NCBI RefSeq assembly: GCF_030848805.1 | Contig: NC_092358.1 | Span: 25,967,073 to 26,031,072, forward strand | DNA from: Temnothorax longispinosus | Lineage: Eukaryota > Arthropoda > Insecta > Hymenoptera > Formicidae | DNA: 64,000 nt | Direction: 5' to 3' | Part shown: positions 14,241-27,254 of the stretch, in pieces | Layout of the letters: each line of letters starts with the position of its first letter | How positions within the stretch are numbered: the first letter of the stretch is position 1 | The notes under the pieces: generated by a model | What the model was told of the DNA's origin: nothing | Seen by the model: only the letters and a program-made list of their open reading frames with translations | Database searches by the model: none | Translations under genes and position numbers: made by a program

Positions 14241-15703
14241 AAGTTTGGACCGATTCTGATGAAATATTTAAACATCCTCAAATCATCTCAATATATTCTT
14301 CGATCGTTTGCCTTTGTTTTTTTAATTTAATTTAATTAAAATCGAGATTTTTTTTAAATTGAAGTGACGCCAGTGAATTTAAAGTGCACACGGACCTCAT
14401 AAATGTGGAAATTAATTATGCTTAATTAAAAAAAAAAAGAAAGTTTGCAAATTATCAATTTTTCGAGAGTGTTTTCTGAAATAATCTAGCCATTCATGCG
14501 GTGATACAATCAAAATATTTGAAATTTCGTGCACGCGTATAGCATCAAGTGGAAAAGAAACGTGCAAAGCATGTTTATGTAGTTACGCACTAATGTTGAT
14601 TTAAGAATCAAATGGAAAAACGACGTATTCGCACGAATACGATCTGAGGCTATTTTTAATACAGCGAATCTCAATGAACAAAAGGAACTTGCACATCTTG
14701 TCATTAAAATAAAACATTTCATGTAAAAAAAAAAGGAGTCGATCATGGAACATCTAAAGCTGATACTCGTCGAGATCGATTGAAAACGCACATTTTCCTC
14801 GGCGATCTATCTCGTCGATCGCGGCGTATATCGGCACACTTTCATCTTGCAAAATATTTTCGTTATAAACCACCGTCGACTTTAAGCATCAGTGGGAAAT
14901 GAACCGCCGCGAGATGGATAACGTGGAAACGGGTTTAAGCGTGAAAGTAATTGAGGAAGTGGATGAACCGACAGGCTCGCTCATGCCCCTCGCACGACGA
15001 CGGCGGTCAGGTAAAAGCCTGGGCTCGTGGAAAATTGACGTTTTTCCTCGATCGCGAGGCGTAGGGTATAATTAAAGAAGAATTATTCAGAAAATAGTGT
15101 CCGTTTACGTTCCTTGCGAGCGTAAGATTATCCGCAATTTCCGCAGGTTCGACGAACACTTCCGCGCGTTAGCATGCGCTAATGTTCGCATCATCGAATG
15201 GCTATATCCTCGCTATCCATCATACGAGATACATCGTTTCAGTCACATGATGTTACATCATCTCTATCACGATTCTTAATTCATATTATCGGAACTTTTT
15301 AAACTTTTTAATAATAAGAGATCTCGTAGCAACCGTCAAGGACGACGAACTGTAGCCACGCTTTGTGTCAAAGATTCTGTTAATTGTGTTGTCTTCCAAA
15401 TTAAATTAGCGTCACGCTATTTATTTATTTGAAAAGCGACGTGAGCTAGAGTTTCACGACAAGAAACAGAAATATCGCGAGAGAATTCTCGTTTATAAGT
15501 TATAATTTTGTTTTCTTAAATTATAAATAAATTGACGGCACTCATCCGACGAGTCGATTAAGTATCGAATACGCCCATAGTAACGGGCCGTATCCACTAT
15601 CCAGCGCATTCACCGTATCAATCCGTTTCCTGGATAACGAGTCCCTCCCCGTAGCCAGCCGTAGAGGACGAAATGATGAAATTCCGTTTATTTCCGCGAA
15701 CAG
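14241..15703. other. Noncoding stretch before PTB gene A
   Basis: AT-rich DNA, probably 5' UTR intron or upstream region of gene A. It ends in a good acceptor (tttccgcgaacag at 15691-15703) six bases before the ATG. No coding exon is supported within it. Confidence 0.45.
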
Positions 15704-15709
15704 TGAGTG

Positions 15710-18700
15710 ATGGCCCTGCGCCTGAGGGGTAGCAAGGATGTCAAGAAGAGCTTCTATTACGTCTGGTACCTTGGCGCGAGGGAGGCCAAGGGGGTGGACG
15801 CGATGCCCGGTGCCATAGCTTATCTGCTGGAGCGGGAACGACTTCAAGAACCTTTCAAGGTCACACTGCAGGTGAGCGGTACCATCCTGAAATCCGGTTT
15901 CGGCGGCGCGCGCCGAAAATATCGCGGAAACGAATCGACCCGACGACGACGATCCACGCGTCCAACCGATCGGAACTCGTGTCGATACATTGCACCGTCG
16001 TTTCCGTTTTCCTTTTTCTTCTTCGTCTTTTTTTATCTTTTTCCTGCGTGTCAGCACGCGTGACAGTGAAAGCAGTTGCCGGAGAGCAGAAAAATAAGCG
16101 AAATCACGCACCTTATCCTGCAGCTGCAGGTTGGTTCGCTCGACGGGTTTTCGCGTCCGGCCGATTGCGGCGGAACGAACGAACGAAACGTTCCGACGCG
16201 GTTTGACGGCGCTTTGGTGCATTTTAGAAACGTGAGAATTTTCGGTAAACGCGCGGCCCGGCCGGGGAGAGACGCCATTAACCCCGATGGAACGCGCGTT
16301 TGCAATACATGTATACGGAGAAGGAAGAAGTCATCCGTATAGCACAATTTAATAATTCCCGTTAAAAGATCCTTGGTCGTCCGTGACTATTGGTGAAACG
16401 ACGACGCGTTTTTTTCAACGTCATTTCCTTTCCGACAGTTACTACGTGCGTGCAACGAAATCGTTCCCCGAGGGGCAGCTTTGATTATGTATTTGTAACG
16501 TTACGCGTTCGCCGTAAATGTAATAATAAATTCACTGACCCGAATCTTATCAGAAACGAGCGCGTTGCTAATACGCCGCTTTGATGGAGAAAAGAGAAAT
16601 TAAACGTACGGATGCCAAAACTGTTTCGCGACCGTTAAACGTGGACACGTGGCGTGCGCTTCCCCGGCGCATATCAAGTGGCGTCTGAAAATGGATACGC
16701 TCGCTCGTTTAGAAATCGCCGCCGCGCCGGTATATACGTGATGCAATAAATCTCGCTTCGAATCCGCAGTTTTCGAATCTGGACAGCGCGAGACATGATT
16801 TAGCCGTACGTATTAACGGTGTGAAATGAAGCAAACGGGTTCTTTGTAACGAATTTTTACCCTGCGTCGCATTAGGGTTCGCCAGATGCGCCGAGTCCGG
16901 GCTGTTAAAAGGAGATTACCGCGCGTGAACGGTTTACGATGAAAACCTGAGCAGTTGAGTAACCGATTAGGTTTTATCTCTAACTGTATTCGCACGTTAT
17001 CGCGAAAGTTCATGTCAAATTTTATCGTTTGCTTTGTACAAAACTAAGAGATAAAACAAATGTAACATAAATACTTATATATTCAAATATAACATATAAT
17101 ATTTATATATTCTTACGATCTTTTCATTTCCTGTTTTCGCTGCTGGTTTTTCTAATTTGCTCAATGCCCTTGTTGTTCAGTCGAAATTTACGGCAAAGCA
17201 CGTACATCGTGCGTAAAAAAAAACGCGTTATGAAACGAGACTAACTCCACCTAATCGTTGTGTAAGTTTAATTGTCAGCGTAGCGACGATGCGCGGGGAA
17301 AGTCCATGGTATCTATCTCTCGTGGGTGGTAAATATCCATAACCGGTCTCGCGAGCGTTTCAGCAATCCGAATCGTCGCGATGATCGACAGCGCGGTAAT
17401 TAAGTGTTTTCGCGAAGTGGAACACATTGTACGCGGCACACGCCTTCTCGCATATCTCTCACGTGATTCAGTTTAAGTACAAGGACGAACGTTTGCGCGG
17501 GACGCGCAGATGAAGAACAAGGCAATCAAGAGAGAGAGAGAGAGAGCTAAAATTATGCGATGCGAGAATCTTTGATTATTATGAATTGATTACTAACTTG
17601 TGCGGACAATGCTATCGTCGCGCTTTTAAAAATTCAAGGAACGAAATTTTATTCCGCGAGAGACATGTATTCTTTTTATTTTTAATCTATACCTGTCTCA
17701 TTAATTATGTATTTAAACGTCATGTGGAACGTATCGCAAAGTATCCTCGCGATGTATCGTACAAAGAAAGTCACGGTTTGCGCAAGGAACTCGCGCGCGA
17801 GCGAACTTTGCAACCAGCGGCGTGAACGGCGTGCATTTATATTTTTAATAGGTGAGCAACAAAGGTCTGAAGATAATACAAACTGTTCATCCTGGTGGTT
17901 CGACAAGGTCGGCGGTGAAGCACTTGGTACCAGGTCACGCGGTCCTGGCAGCCGTGCAGCGGGAGGACATCGTGGCCGCGACCCTGCTGCTGCCAAATCC
18001 GGCGACCAACAATCCCGTGCACGTGCACGCATACAGGTTACTACGTCAATTTATTATGCAAACTAACAGAAAAATTAATAAACGTAATAGTGATAATTAA
18101 ATGTATAACTTAAACTAGCTAATCTAAGAGAAGTAATTTTCAATACATTCTAATGTTGATTTACTGTTAAGATTGACAGAGAATAAAACAACTCTCATGT
18201 TAACTAGCTCTGCTCTCTTTCCGTAGACGATCAGACATATTTGAATCACTTAATCATTAATCAGACAAGAGAGTGCAGTCCTTTATAAGAGTGTAGAGAC
18301 CTTTATTAAGAATGCAGACGTAACATGGGAACCTAAGAGATACCTACATTGCAGCCACGCTATTTATCTATCAAGTCCGTGGCAGGAATTCGCGGTTAAA
18401 CAGAGGCCATTCGGTTCATCGCCTCGATCTCACCCATTACGAGCCACGTTTCGTTCCTTAATTAACGACTTTCGTAATTCTAACGGATCGTCAATGATTT
18501 TCATAATCCCGCGGCGTTCGCACGTAGCTCAGCCGGCGTTATATCGTCGCGGCAAAGCGGCGAGCGGATAAAAGTATTCGGAGCAACCTTGTCATTAAAT
18601 TGCAAATTATCAGGGCTATTAGTTCAACGATCTGCTTCACAGCGACGGTGATAATTAGCGCGCGTTCGAAGTAATTATTTGGAGCTCGGAGGTGTCGACC

Positions 18701-21700
18701 GAATTTTATCTCGTGCACGAGGCTGCGGGGACACAAACGGTTGTTGTAAATGTCGTCCCATGAGAATCGACACCGATTGTTCGATCGAAGTTAACCGCGA
18801 AGGCGCGCGATCTCTTTGGTATGCTCAATGAAAGTCCCGTTAAAGAACATTTTGCTGTATAGAGAGAAGAGCTCGGACAAGATATTACAGCTATACATAT
18901 TATATCCCGCGATGTACATATTGTGTACTTCATATACCGGCGACCTAAATGAGAAGAAGTGGTCGATCTTTTTCTCGCTGGGAACGGCGATTGTACTTAT
19001 CGCGGGCTTACATCTACACGTAATAAAACGCGCACTTTTCACGCATTTTTCATAAACAGAACAGCTTAATCCCACACTTAATGTACATAAAAGTTTTGTA
19101 CCGTACTTTATCCACGTGATCTTGTTTTGCCGCTGCTCGATTGTTTCGAGACACTCGGTATAGCATTTGCGTGCGACGTTACATAAAGGGAGACAGGCAA
19201 ATTACAATTCTGAAGTATCGCCATAGAGCCAACAGGATGAGATTACATCTGTCTCTCGTTTTACTCCTCCGTCATTTTGATGAAGGTAGAAACCTCGTTT
19301 TATCTTTCGCCTTGCTTTTCTCGCCGTTCCAGATGCGACTCGGTCGAGACCGCCGAATTGTTAGGTGGCCAGCTGAAAGCGCTGGCGTCACACACCGACA
19401 ATTTGGCCAGGGTCACGGCGAGCGAGGGCAGAATCCGCAGTAATCTAGGCAGCGATGGCCGAAGTACCAGAGAGTCCGAGTCTTCCGAAGGTAGCGGTGA
19501 GCTCAGACACGACCCGGCCCAAACCACGACCATTTACGAGTCTTTGGCCGCCGAGTTGCGGGCAAAATTAGGTGAGTATCTTTTCCGAACATTGCATTTC
19601 CTTAACATTTGTTCGTCGTACAAGATTCCGTATCTATGTCGGGAGCCAAATGAAATATCTCGAATATCTCGAAGAATATTACGCGTATCTTGTATGAGAT
19701 TATACAGAAAGTCATATTTTTTAAATAAGTAAAAAAAAAGTAGAAGTGTAAGATACAATATAAATTATACGATCGATTTTTGGGGATGCCTGAGAATTTC
19801 GTTCGTTTCTCTCTCATTGCCATTCATATAAAACGCTGCTGTCGCAGTTAGCGATATTGGCGCGCGCCCGCGAGCGAACGAACGACGAACGTCCGCGTAC
19901 GCGTCATGCGTGTCAAGGCGACGTGGGTATACGAAGCAGACAATCGTGATGTTTCAGGCAGAGGCAATTCCGGTGACAATGACGTCGGCCCGATATTACT
20001 GCCGCCGCGCGACTACGATACCGTGCACAGGCACCGCGGCAACCTGGCCGGCATCGAGTTCAGGCGTTGCCTGAATCAGACCATCGTGGGTGGTAGCACG
20101 GCCATCGACAGGGGTGGCACGAGAAGCGCGGCCAGCAGCGGCATAGGGTCCGATAGCGCGGCAACGCCACCGCCTTATCAGACGCACCATTCCCTCGGCT
20201 TGAGACCGTCCAGACCGTCCAGAGATTCCTCTTCCGGTGAGTGACTTTCGTCATAGCGAAGATCTGGGAGATAAGCCAAATGAGAATGAGTTGCTCTCAC
20301 CCTGTTAAATATTAAAGGATTAAACTTAAACCAATACCTTAAGTTAAATAACATTCTGTTATTTTTAACTCATGTGTGTCGAAATTTATTATTCTAATAC
20401 AAGACAGTATTATTTTAACTCCATTGGTTTAGTTAAATTAATATATTGAATAGGAGCAGGAGCGACCTATAGCAATGGTTAAAAACGACTTAAAACAGTG
20501 CGGATGATCCTTATTGAAACTTTCTTTTTTCGAAATTTTCTTACCAAGAATAATGCATTTTTAATTCCAAGAATCTTTAGATAATTTTCTCCTTGATGTT
20601 TTTAGTAACTCTCAGTTTTTTAAATCAATTTTTGGTTTTGTATATAAATAAATAATTTCTGTATAATCTTGATATCGTAAATCTTAAATTTCAAAGCTTT
20701 TTAATTTCATATATTTTTTCCATAATTATTCGACAATTAAAACTCTCGATTGGCGCAACACGCCAGAACTTTCCGACAAACTAGAGCTTGTAGTGATATT
20801 AAGAAACACATGTATGAAATTAGGCGTTAGCAAGTAGGTCGTTGCAACGCGACCGTCTGAGAAGTATTTTCGCGACTCGCGGCCGTTGCGTCAAGTTACG
20901 ATGCAACATCCCATTTCAGGCAAGAAAGCCTGCGTCTCGAGGAGCGTGCGTAAAATTGGCTGCGAGCGTGACAATTGCGAGTCTAGCGAGTGTGAAACTC
21001 GCCGTGAATATTACACTCGGCGGCGGTTCATAGAAATTCCGCGTCATCGGCCGATACCTCCGAGAGTATCGTTTGTGTGGGTACGTTACACGGCCGCGAA
21101 AATAGGTTTTCAGGACGTAAACACACGGGTTTACCTCGAAGCTGCTATTTCGTCGCAATTTACCTTCTCATTTGGCATACTTTAATGGGAAATTTATACC
21201 ATGTCGACTCCGGCAATTAAATTTATTGCACGCCTTATTATACACGCCGCGATAGCTGTAACATCTCGAAAGTTGTACAACTTGCTCGATTTATATATTC
21301 TAAGACCGATCTGTAAATTGTGTCGTAAAATATCGAAAGTCGACACGGAGAGATCGATCTCGCGCGGGAGAAGAAGAAGAAGATTGAAGTTATATAAACG
21401 CGCCCGTCCGACCGGGGAGCGTAGAAGAAGACGAAGAAAAAAGAACTGCATCGTTACATAATTTGCGGCTAATTACAAAATGGAAAGTTTTTAGAATAAT
21501 CTCGCGGTGCCGTTGACTGGACGCATCATTACGCCGGTTAAGCGGATAAACGCAAGCCGATGCTGGGCGCCGTACGAAAGTGAAAGTCCTCGCTTCTTCT
21601 TTTCGCGATCCGTCTCAGGAAATGATCGCGCACCCAATAATCATTCTTCTCGAAGCGAGGAGAATCACCGAGATCGGCGAAATCGGCTTTATGTGCGGCA

Positions 21701-24700
21701 ATAAACGTAGAGAGCGAAATGATTACTCTTAAAAAAACTTACTGTCGAAAATTGACAAAATAACGGTGTTTTTGCCGCCATTATTGTCGGAAAGCACAAA
21801 AGGATAATTCAACCGATTGAATTTCTTTATCTTCCCGATGTTGTATCTTGCCTCTCGGAGAGGAAAAACTCTCAAGCGTATATATGTATCTCTCGCAATC
21901 TACATGCAGTCTTCTGCGCACGAAAGCGGAAATGATTCCACGGTTTAAAGATTCATACCCGACTCACGACCGGGGGGGACGACAAAAATTTGGGCACTTT
22001 CTACTGGCGGGACAGATTCCCATGCGTGCCAGCTCGATTCGAATCTTATCGGCTCTCGTAGAAAACTGGGCAGTGGCGAGCCGAACGGCCTGGTAACCCA
22101 GTTTGCCGGTTAGCTACGAAAAATCATTTCTCGTTGTCGTCCTCGAGCACGTCCGCTTTTTCCTTCCTTCTTTTCCGGCTGTTCCGCCACCGAGATTCCG
22201 CATTGAATACGGAATCGAGTTCGGCCTGGTTTGCCAAAGTGCACGTGGCCTTCTTTAACAATAAAATTATCTACTTTCACCGCGGTCAAGCCCGAAAACG
22301 CATTTGCGAGACACCTCTATGCGACGAAAATGCGCGAAAAATCGCACCCTCATTATAAAAAGTCGATCTAGGATCTAGGCCACAACGAAAGTTCATTCAT
22401 CGAATTCAGGAAAGCTGATCATAACGCGAAAGAGTCACGTTCCGCAAACTGGCGGCCCCTTCGCGTTTCTATCTGTGTAATACATCTTGTACACTGTTTA
22501 CGCTTTTCGATCTGCGCGACCGAAATTTTCTGCGGTTACAAATCTGTCAAAGTGGGCGGTGCGACCGCAGACAACAAACCGTGACTACCGATGTCCGATG
22601 AGGAAAGAAGACGTCCACAGGCTCACGATCCGATTAAGAGAAATTTACTTCATTTGCAATATACCCTTTGGGACGGAGGGAAAGAGGGAGAGTATCTTGA
22701 GAATGGGAACGCGGATAGAGAGAAGAGTAACGGTGATGTTTAGTATAAATGCTTCTTTATTGGTACTCGAGCCAGAGCGCCGCGCGCGCGCGCGCGTATG
22801 AGAGTCCACTCGGTCCATTCTACTTGCTTTATCTTTTGCACAAAGCAGCGCGGTAGTCCGATATCGCAGCGGTGCGCATTAAGATGCACGCAATGCGCGT
22901 ATATCAAAGCATCACGCTCGTCCTCCGGGGCATGCCTACCTCGCGAGAAACGTGTTTTTAACGGACGACTGACCCATATAACGTCGCTGAATAAATTTCG
23001 AGATGAGCAGGACGGAAGGGAGAAAAAAAAAGAGACGAATCCGATATTCCCGCGCCGCACCGTGTACCGGGTTAGACGACACGCTCGGCTCCGGCGTCAA
23101 GCTCGTACGCGAGAGAGAGATTGTATTGAGCACCTGTTACAGTGGAAGGAATACCGTTAGGACGTCGTCGTGTCAGCGGCAGGTACCACGGCGGCACGAC
23201 GGCGACGGGCGTACATATCTTCGGCTGGCTCCAGGGCTACGTACGGCCGCGAAAAAAAAAAACCAGCTGATCGTCGATATTGTGGCGGCCAAGACTTTGC
23301 ACGAAAGCCCGGGCATCTCCGCGCGGCTTCAATAGACTCGCAAATAGAAAAATCCAAGTGTCCCACGTAATTATGTACCGTTAGCAGCGTGGAGATTCCC
23401 GCATTATGAAGAGTAATTAGCGAGCGATGCCAAAACAACGGCATTGAAATCGCGCGCGCTGCAGGCGCGTGATGATGACTCGACTCGAATTATTAAATTT
23501 GATTTTTTAAAAGTTTCCGATACTCTCTAAATTAAATTAAAAACTGGCCCATGCGTTCGGGTGATTTTACGGTAAGCATTTCTTTTCGAGCGGTCCGGCA
23601 TGCATTAAGGCGGGTCAGTCACCGTGAAATAGCATGAATAGTAAGGTGGAAGGGAGATATTGTTTACTCGTCGTTATTCGACGAGACGCACTGGTGAGTC
23701 TCCCCAGGGGGGCAACGCTGAACACGTTCGAACACTCCGAACTAAGTGTCCAATTTCGAAGCTATCGCATGTGCCCGTTGAAGCTACATATACCGACCGC
23801 CCGCCTGCGTAAACTCATTTGTCGTTTAATGCAAACGACATCTCCCTACTCCCCAATCTGCTATCCGCACCGGATTGTCAGGATTCACTGATAATAGATC
23901 CGTCCTCAATAATTTCAAGAACCTCGTAAACTTTATCCTACGGGTGTCGCGACGTTAGTATTCGACTGTCATAGAAGTTACATGACTCCGCGCGACTTTT
24001 TGCGAAAGAAAGGACGATTTATTTATTTAATATTGAATAAATTAACTAGGAGAATATTGATTTATTCCGAGATGGGATAATCGAGAGACGCAACACGCGG
24101 ATACGCATCCTCTTTCCGTCACGTTTACGTTTCGCATGATTAGAGAGGACGCGACAGATGCTGGACCGCGATGGTCAACACCTGATCGCGATTTTTTTTT
24201 TTCACTGTCGTCCCACCGTGTGAACGGCGCGCGGCGCCTCATTTGCTCCTACCAGAAATCCTTGCGGTTTAAAGCGACATGACATACTTAACTGCCTTCG
24301 CATGTCTTACAGTCACGATTCGCCTCTGCATTCGCCTTACGTAGCTGCATTTCGCGCGAAACTATTCTAACTGCCTTAGATCCCAGGCCGGAGATTAGAC
24401 GTCAGCTTATCGCTTCGCGGCGATGCTAATCAATTACGTCTCTCGTCGACGTCTTATTGTGCACGAATTTTTACTATCTCGTTACTCGTTATACACCGTT
24501 ATGTACACGCGTACCGTTTCGAAAGTCGCCGATATCGTGATAAGTAAAAATTGCACCGTTGATCACAAACGCTTCAGAAACTGATTTATTCGCACGGCGA
24601 TCAATAATAATTCATGTGACTATAAACTATAATTCTAACTGTTCGTTTATCGAGAAAACCGAAAGCGTGCGTTTATAAAATTTGCAGAGGCGGCACTTGC

Positions 24701-24921
24701 GATGGATTTTACCCTCTGATTCTTACCTAATACAGTAACGGCGTTCCACCGTTGTCTTTTACTGCGTATCGTTGCGCAAAGGAGTCCTCTTCTCCGAAGA
24801 GGCGCGTTTCCACACGCGGATGAGAGAAGGCGGGGGCCGAGAGCGCCGCTCCGTGTCGTCGTTGTTTACGGCAACGGGTAATGACAGTTATGCTGATGAT
24901 GATGATGATGAGACGTTGTCT

Positions 24922-24955
<34 letters not shown>

Positions 24956-27115
24956 CAACAGCGCATAAATTCGTGCGTGAGTCGACCTCGTGGGAGGCCG
25001 TTGTACGTACGGAATAAGGTTCCGCATTCTCGGCCCACAGCCCGAGGCACCTCTCAGCCTCCTCGTGTCTCTCTGAGCCTCATCGGTGTTTCTCCCCGCC
25101 CCTTCTGCGTCTCCTTAGCCCGCTACTACTCTTTAAATCTTCCTTGACCTCACTGAGATGCCAGATTCCGCGGGAATTACCATTGGCCGATTTTTCACAG
25201 GCCGAAATTGGAAGGACGAGTCGGCGGACGCTGTTACTTGAGATTTTAAACCATATCGCTGGTTATTATCTTATACAAAAGAAGAAGAAGAAGCGAGAAA
25301 CTATTTTTAAATAAAGCTTAATACAATATTTGATTCCGCCTTTCATAAATAGGTATGAGATAAAGTCATCCATTTTTATGATTAAGCTTCTTATATTTAG
25401 TAAAAACTGCGATAAAACATTGATATGAAGAGTGAGAAATATTTAACGTAAATGGAGTGAAGTAATTATAATTAGAAGTAATTATAATTTATATGTTAAT
25501 CGTTTTGTAGACGACGATTGGGGTGTGCCAAACGAGGATAATGATTATCTACCAGAAGTGGAGACAGCTGCGAGTCTGACATTACCGCGACTACCGCGAA
25601 GCCCCGAAAGGCTACCCAATCAAGTGAACAGAGGAGTTTCGCCGAGCTGTAACAGGAATCGACGAGCGGCGGAATTTAGACAGCGATCGCCGAGTCCTCA
25701 ATATCAGCCCAGGGTCAATCCCGGTGAGGTGACCAGTCCCAGAGAGAGGTTCCAAGATGCCAAGGAAATGTTTAGGGCGATGGAGAGGGAGGCCATCGCC
25801 AGGCCTGTTCTCTCCAGGCAGAGAGACATCGATCATCATCCCGTACACAGGTGCGCTTCAAAAATAATGTTTCTACAGATAAAATAAATAATAAAATTTA
25901 TAGAGCAACAAATAAAAAAAGTATAAAATTTATAAATAGAATAAAAATAAGGAAAGTTCGTCTTCTACCACACGGAAATGGTAAAATTCATTCCGTAATC
26001 GCAGATATTTAATACAAATGAATATTCTAGTTGGCGAAACGGGCAATTCGATCGCGAGTAAAAGTCGGAATGCAACATCGTCGTCGAGAGTATCAGTCCA
26101 GAGATCTTGAACGCGACATCGACCGCTGTCGCGCTTTTCGTTTTGCACATATACGGTCCTGTTCAGCTTTCCACGCTCGAACGGGTTTCGAGTAACAAAC
26201 ATTTTCACCGATCACACGCGTTCTCGTAAGAGAAATTTATGAAGATATATCTCGATGCGTTCGGGAATGTTTGTGGAAATTGCAGTTAACGTCGGTATCC
26301 TGCGTATCCACATTCTTTAACTTTTCGTAGAAAATCTCTCCTAAACTTTTTTTTTATAAAAAGAAAACATTTCCTCCATAAATTCTCGATTTTAATAAAT
26401 GTGTAAGGTGATCGTATTCCAAAGAATCACATTTTTTGCATTAAAATGTTATTATTATTTATTGTTAATTGACCGAATTACAAGGACTTGTTATTCGACA
26501 GAGTCCAGTCAGCCAGACAAGTTCACGAAGATCGACCTGGTCGCCAATATCCGGCGAGCATGATGAACTCCATGTTCTCGCACGAGCATGCAATCAGACG
26601 AAGTCAGCCGGACAATCTTGATCGTGAAAATGTTGTGTCTTACAAGGGTAGACCACGACCCAGGACTCATCATTACGCGATTGAATGTCCACCCGAGCCG
26701 GAAACTTCGAGGCCGCGGCCAAGGAGCTTCTACGAGAATCCGCCGGTCGGCAGAGATTTCAGAGATCAGAGGAATCTCGTAGATCCGAGAGACGTAAGAA
26801 TCGTTTTCGCGATTTAAAATCGCATTTAGCATTAGGCGTAATCTAACCATTATTCCAAATTTATGACGACTTTTGTATCTCTTCATTGAACAGATGCGAG
26901 AATTTCGGGAACGTGCGCAGCATACGCGGGAGTTGCGCGATAAGTTGCGAACGAGGAGCACGGCGTACCAGGAGCTGTCGGAGCACGAAAGATATCCTGG
27001 ACTCGATCGCGAAAGTGCCAGACCGCCGTTGGAGATGATCCCGACATCCGGTAGATACCGTCACAGCTACGCCGAGCCGCCGAGATTGGGCCTAGCCGCG
27101 CTTCATCCTTACTGA
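15710..27115 (+). CDS. PTB/PID-domain adaptor-like protein (gene A)
   Basis: Seven exons with consistent phase: 15710-15871, 17852-18036, 19333-19571, 19958-20236, 25511-25850, 26502-26793 and 26894-27115. Total 1719 bases, 572 residues. The ATG follows a 3' splice site by six bases. Residues about 13-135 look like a phosphotyrosine-binding domain: strand FYYVWYLGAREA, a helix, strand KVTLQVSNKGLKII, then HVHAYRCDSVETAELLG as the last strand and C-terminal helix. A Ser/Arg/Pro-rich, probably disordered tail follows, including the charged helix RFQDAKEMFRAMEREA and a coiled-coil-like stretch (MREFRERAQHTRELRDKLR). PTB proteins bind NPxY-type peptides or phosphoinositides as cytosolic scaffolds. 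I recognise no specific orthologue (not Numb, Dab, Ced-6, Shc or NOS1AP) and assign no pathway. It is the first of three same-strand PTB genes. Intron 4 is over 5 kb. Confidence 0.82.
15872..17851 (+). other. Gene A intron 1
   Basis: Begins GTGAGC and ends tttttaatag, between codons (phase 0) inside the PTB domain. It contains a short GA microsatellite (17530-17547). Open frames in it show no family resemblance. Confidence 0.7.
18037..19332 (+). other. Gene A intron 2
   Basis: Runs from GTTACT to ccgttccag (phase 2), joining HVHAYR to CDSVETA of the PTB domain. It carries imperfect short tandem units around 18269-18320. Nothing else recognisable was seen. Confidence 0.7.
18269..18320. repeat. 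Short imperfect tandem repeat
   Basis: Three imperfect units of roughly 17-21 bases with the core GAGTGCAG...CCTTTAT-AA follow each other within gene A intron 2. It looks like a local slippage duplication; no function is proposed. Confidence 0.35.
20299..20500 (+). repeat. Interspersed repeat copy 1 (in gene A intron 4)
   Basis: This roughly 190-200 base block starts ACCCTGTTAAATATTAAAGG. It contains the core TGTGTCGAAATTTATTATT and then an ACAGTATTATTTTAACTCC-like segment, and continues through GACCTATAG. The same order of segments recurs at 55240-55430 (+) and, reverse-complemented, at 33858-34033. No coding capacity; behaves like a MITE or a fragment of a larger transposon. Confidence 0.75.
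24893..24957. repeat. Compound GAT / GAC trinucleotide microsatellite
   Basis: About six GAT units are followed, after a short unique spacer, by about eleven GAC/ACG units on the + strand. It lies in gene A intron 4, so translated poly-Asp or poly-Ser in this stretch is unlikely to be real protein. Confidence 0.85.
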
Positions 27116-27248
27116 TGCGCTAGCTCGTTTTTTTAATTGGCGAATTATTTAATGAATTAACCGATATATCGCGCTATCGTTATTATTCATGCACTACGCC
27201 TTGACCGTTCAGTGTGTTCATGGCTAATGGCCTTTATCCCGCCTCTGC

Positions 27249-27254
27249 AATAAA
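27249..27254 (+). terminator. Candidate poly(A) signal of PTB gene A
   Basis: AATAAA is 134 bases after the gene A stop codon, in a short spacer of mixed composition. Position and the canonical hexamer are the only evidence. Confidence 0.55.

Larger units (their letters stand above)
20237..25510 (+). other. Gene A intron 4 (large)
   Basis: Donor GTGAGT and acceptor tcgttttgtag, phase 1. Besides repeat copy 1 it holds a CGCGCG run (about 22779-22796) and a trinucleotide tract (24893-24957). GC-rich patches near 23.0-23.3 kb and 24.7-25.1 kb could be enhancers or alternative first exons, but nothing in the sequence proves this. Confidence 0.6.

Noticed and set aside
18515..18600. tRNA-like GTAGCTCAG motif near 18523
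   Set aside because: The B-box-like sequence alone is present. No cloverleaf with a matching TTC loop and acceptor stem could be formed.
24727..25147. Open frames with poly-Asp and poly-Ser
   Set aside because: These runs are translations of a GAT/GAC microsatellite inside gene A intron 4.
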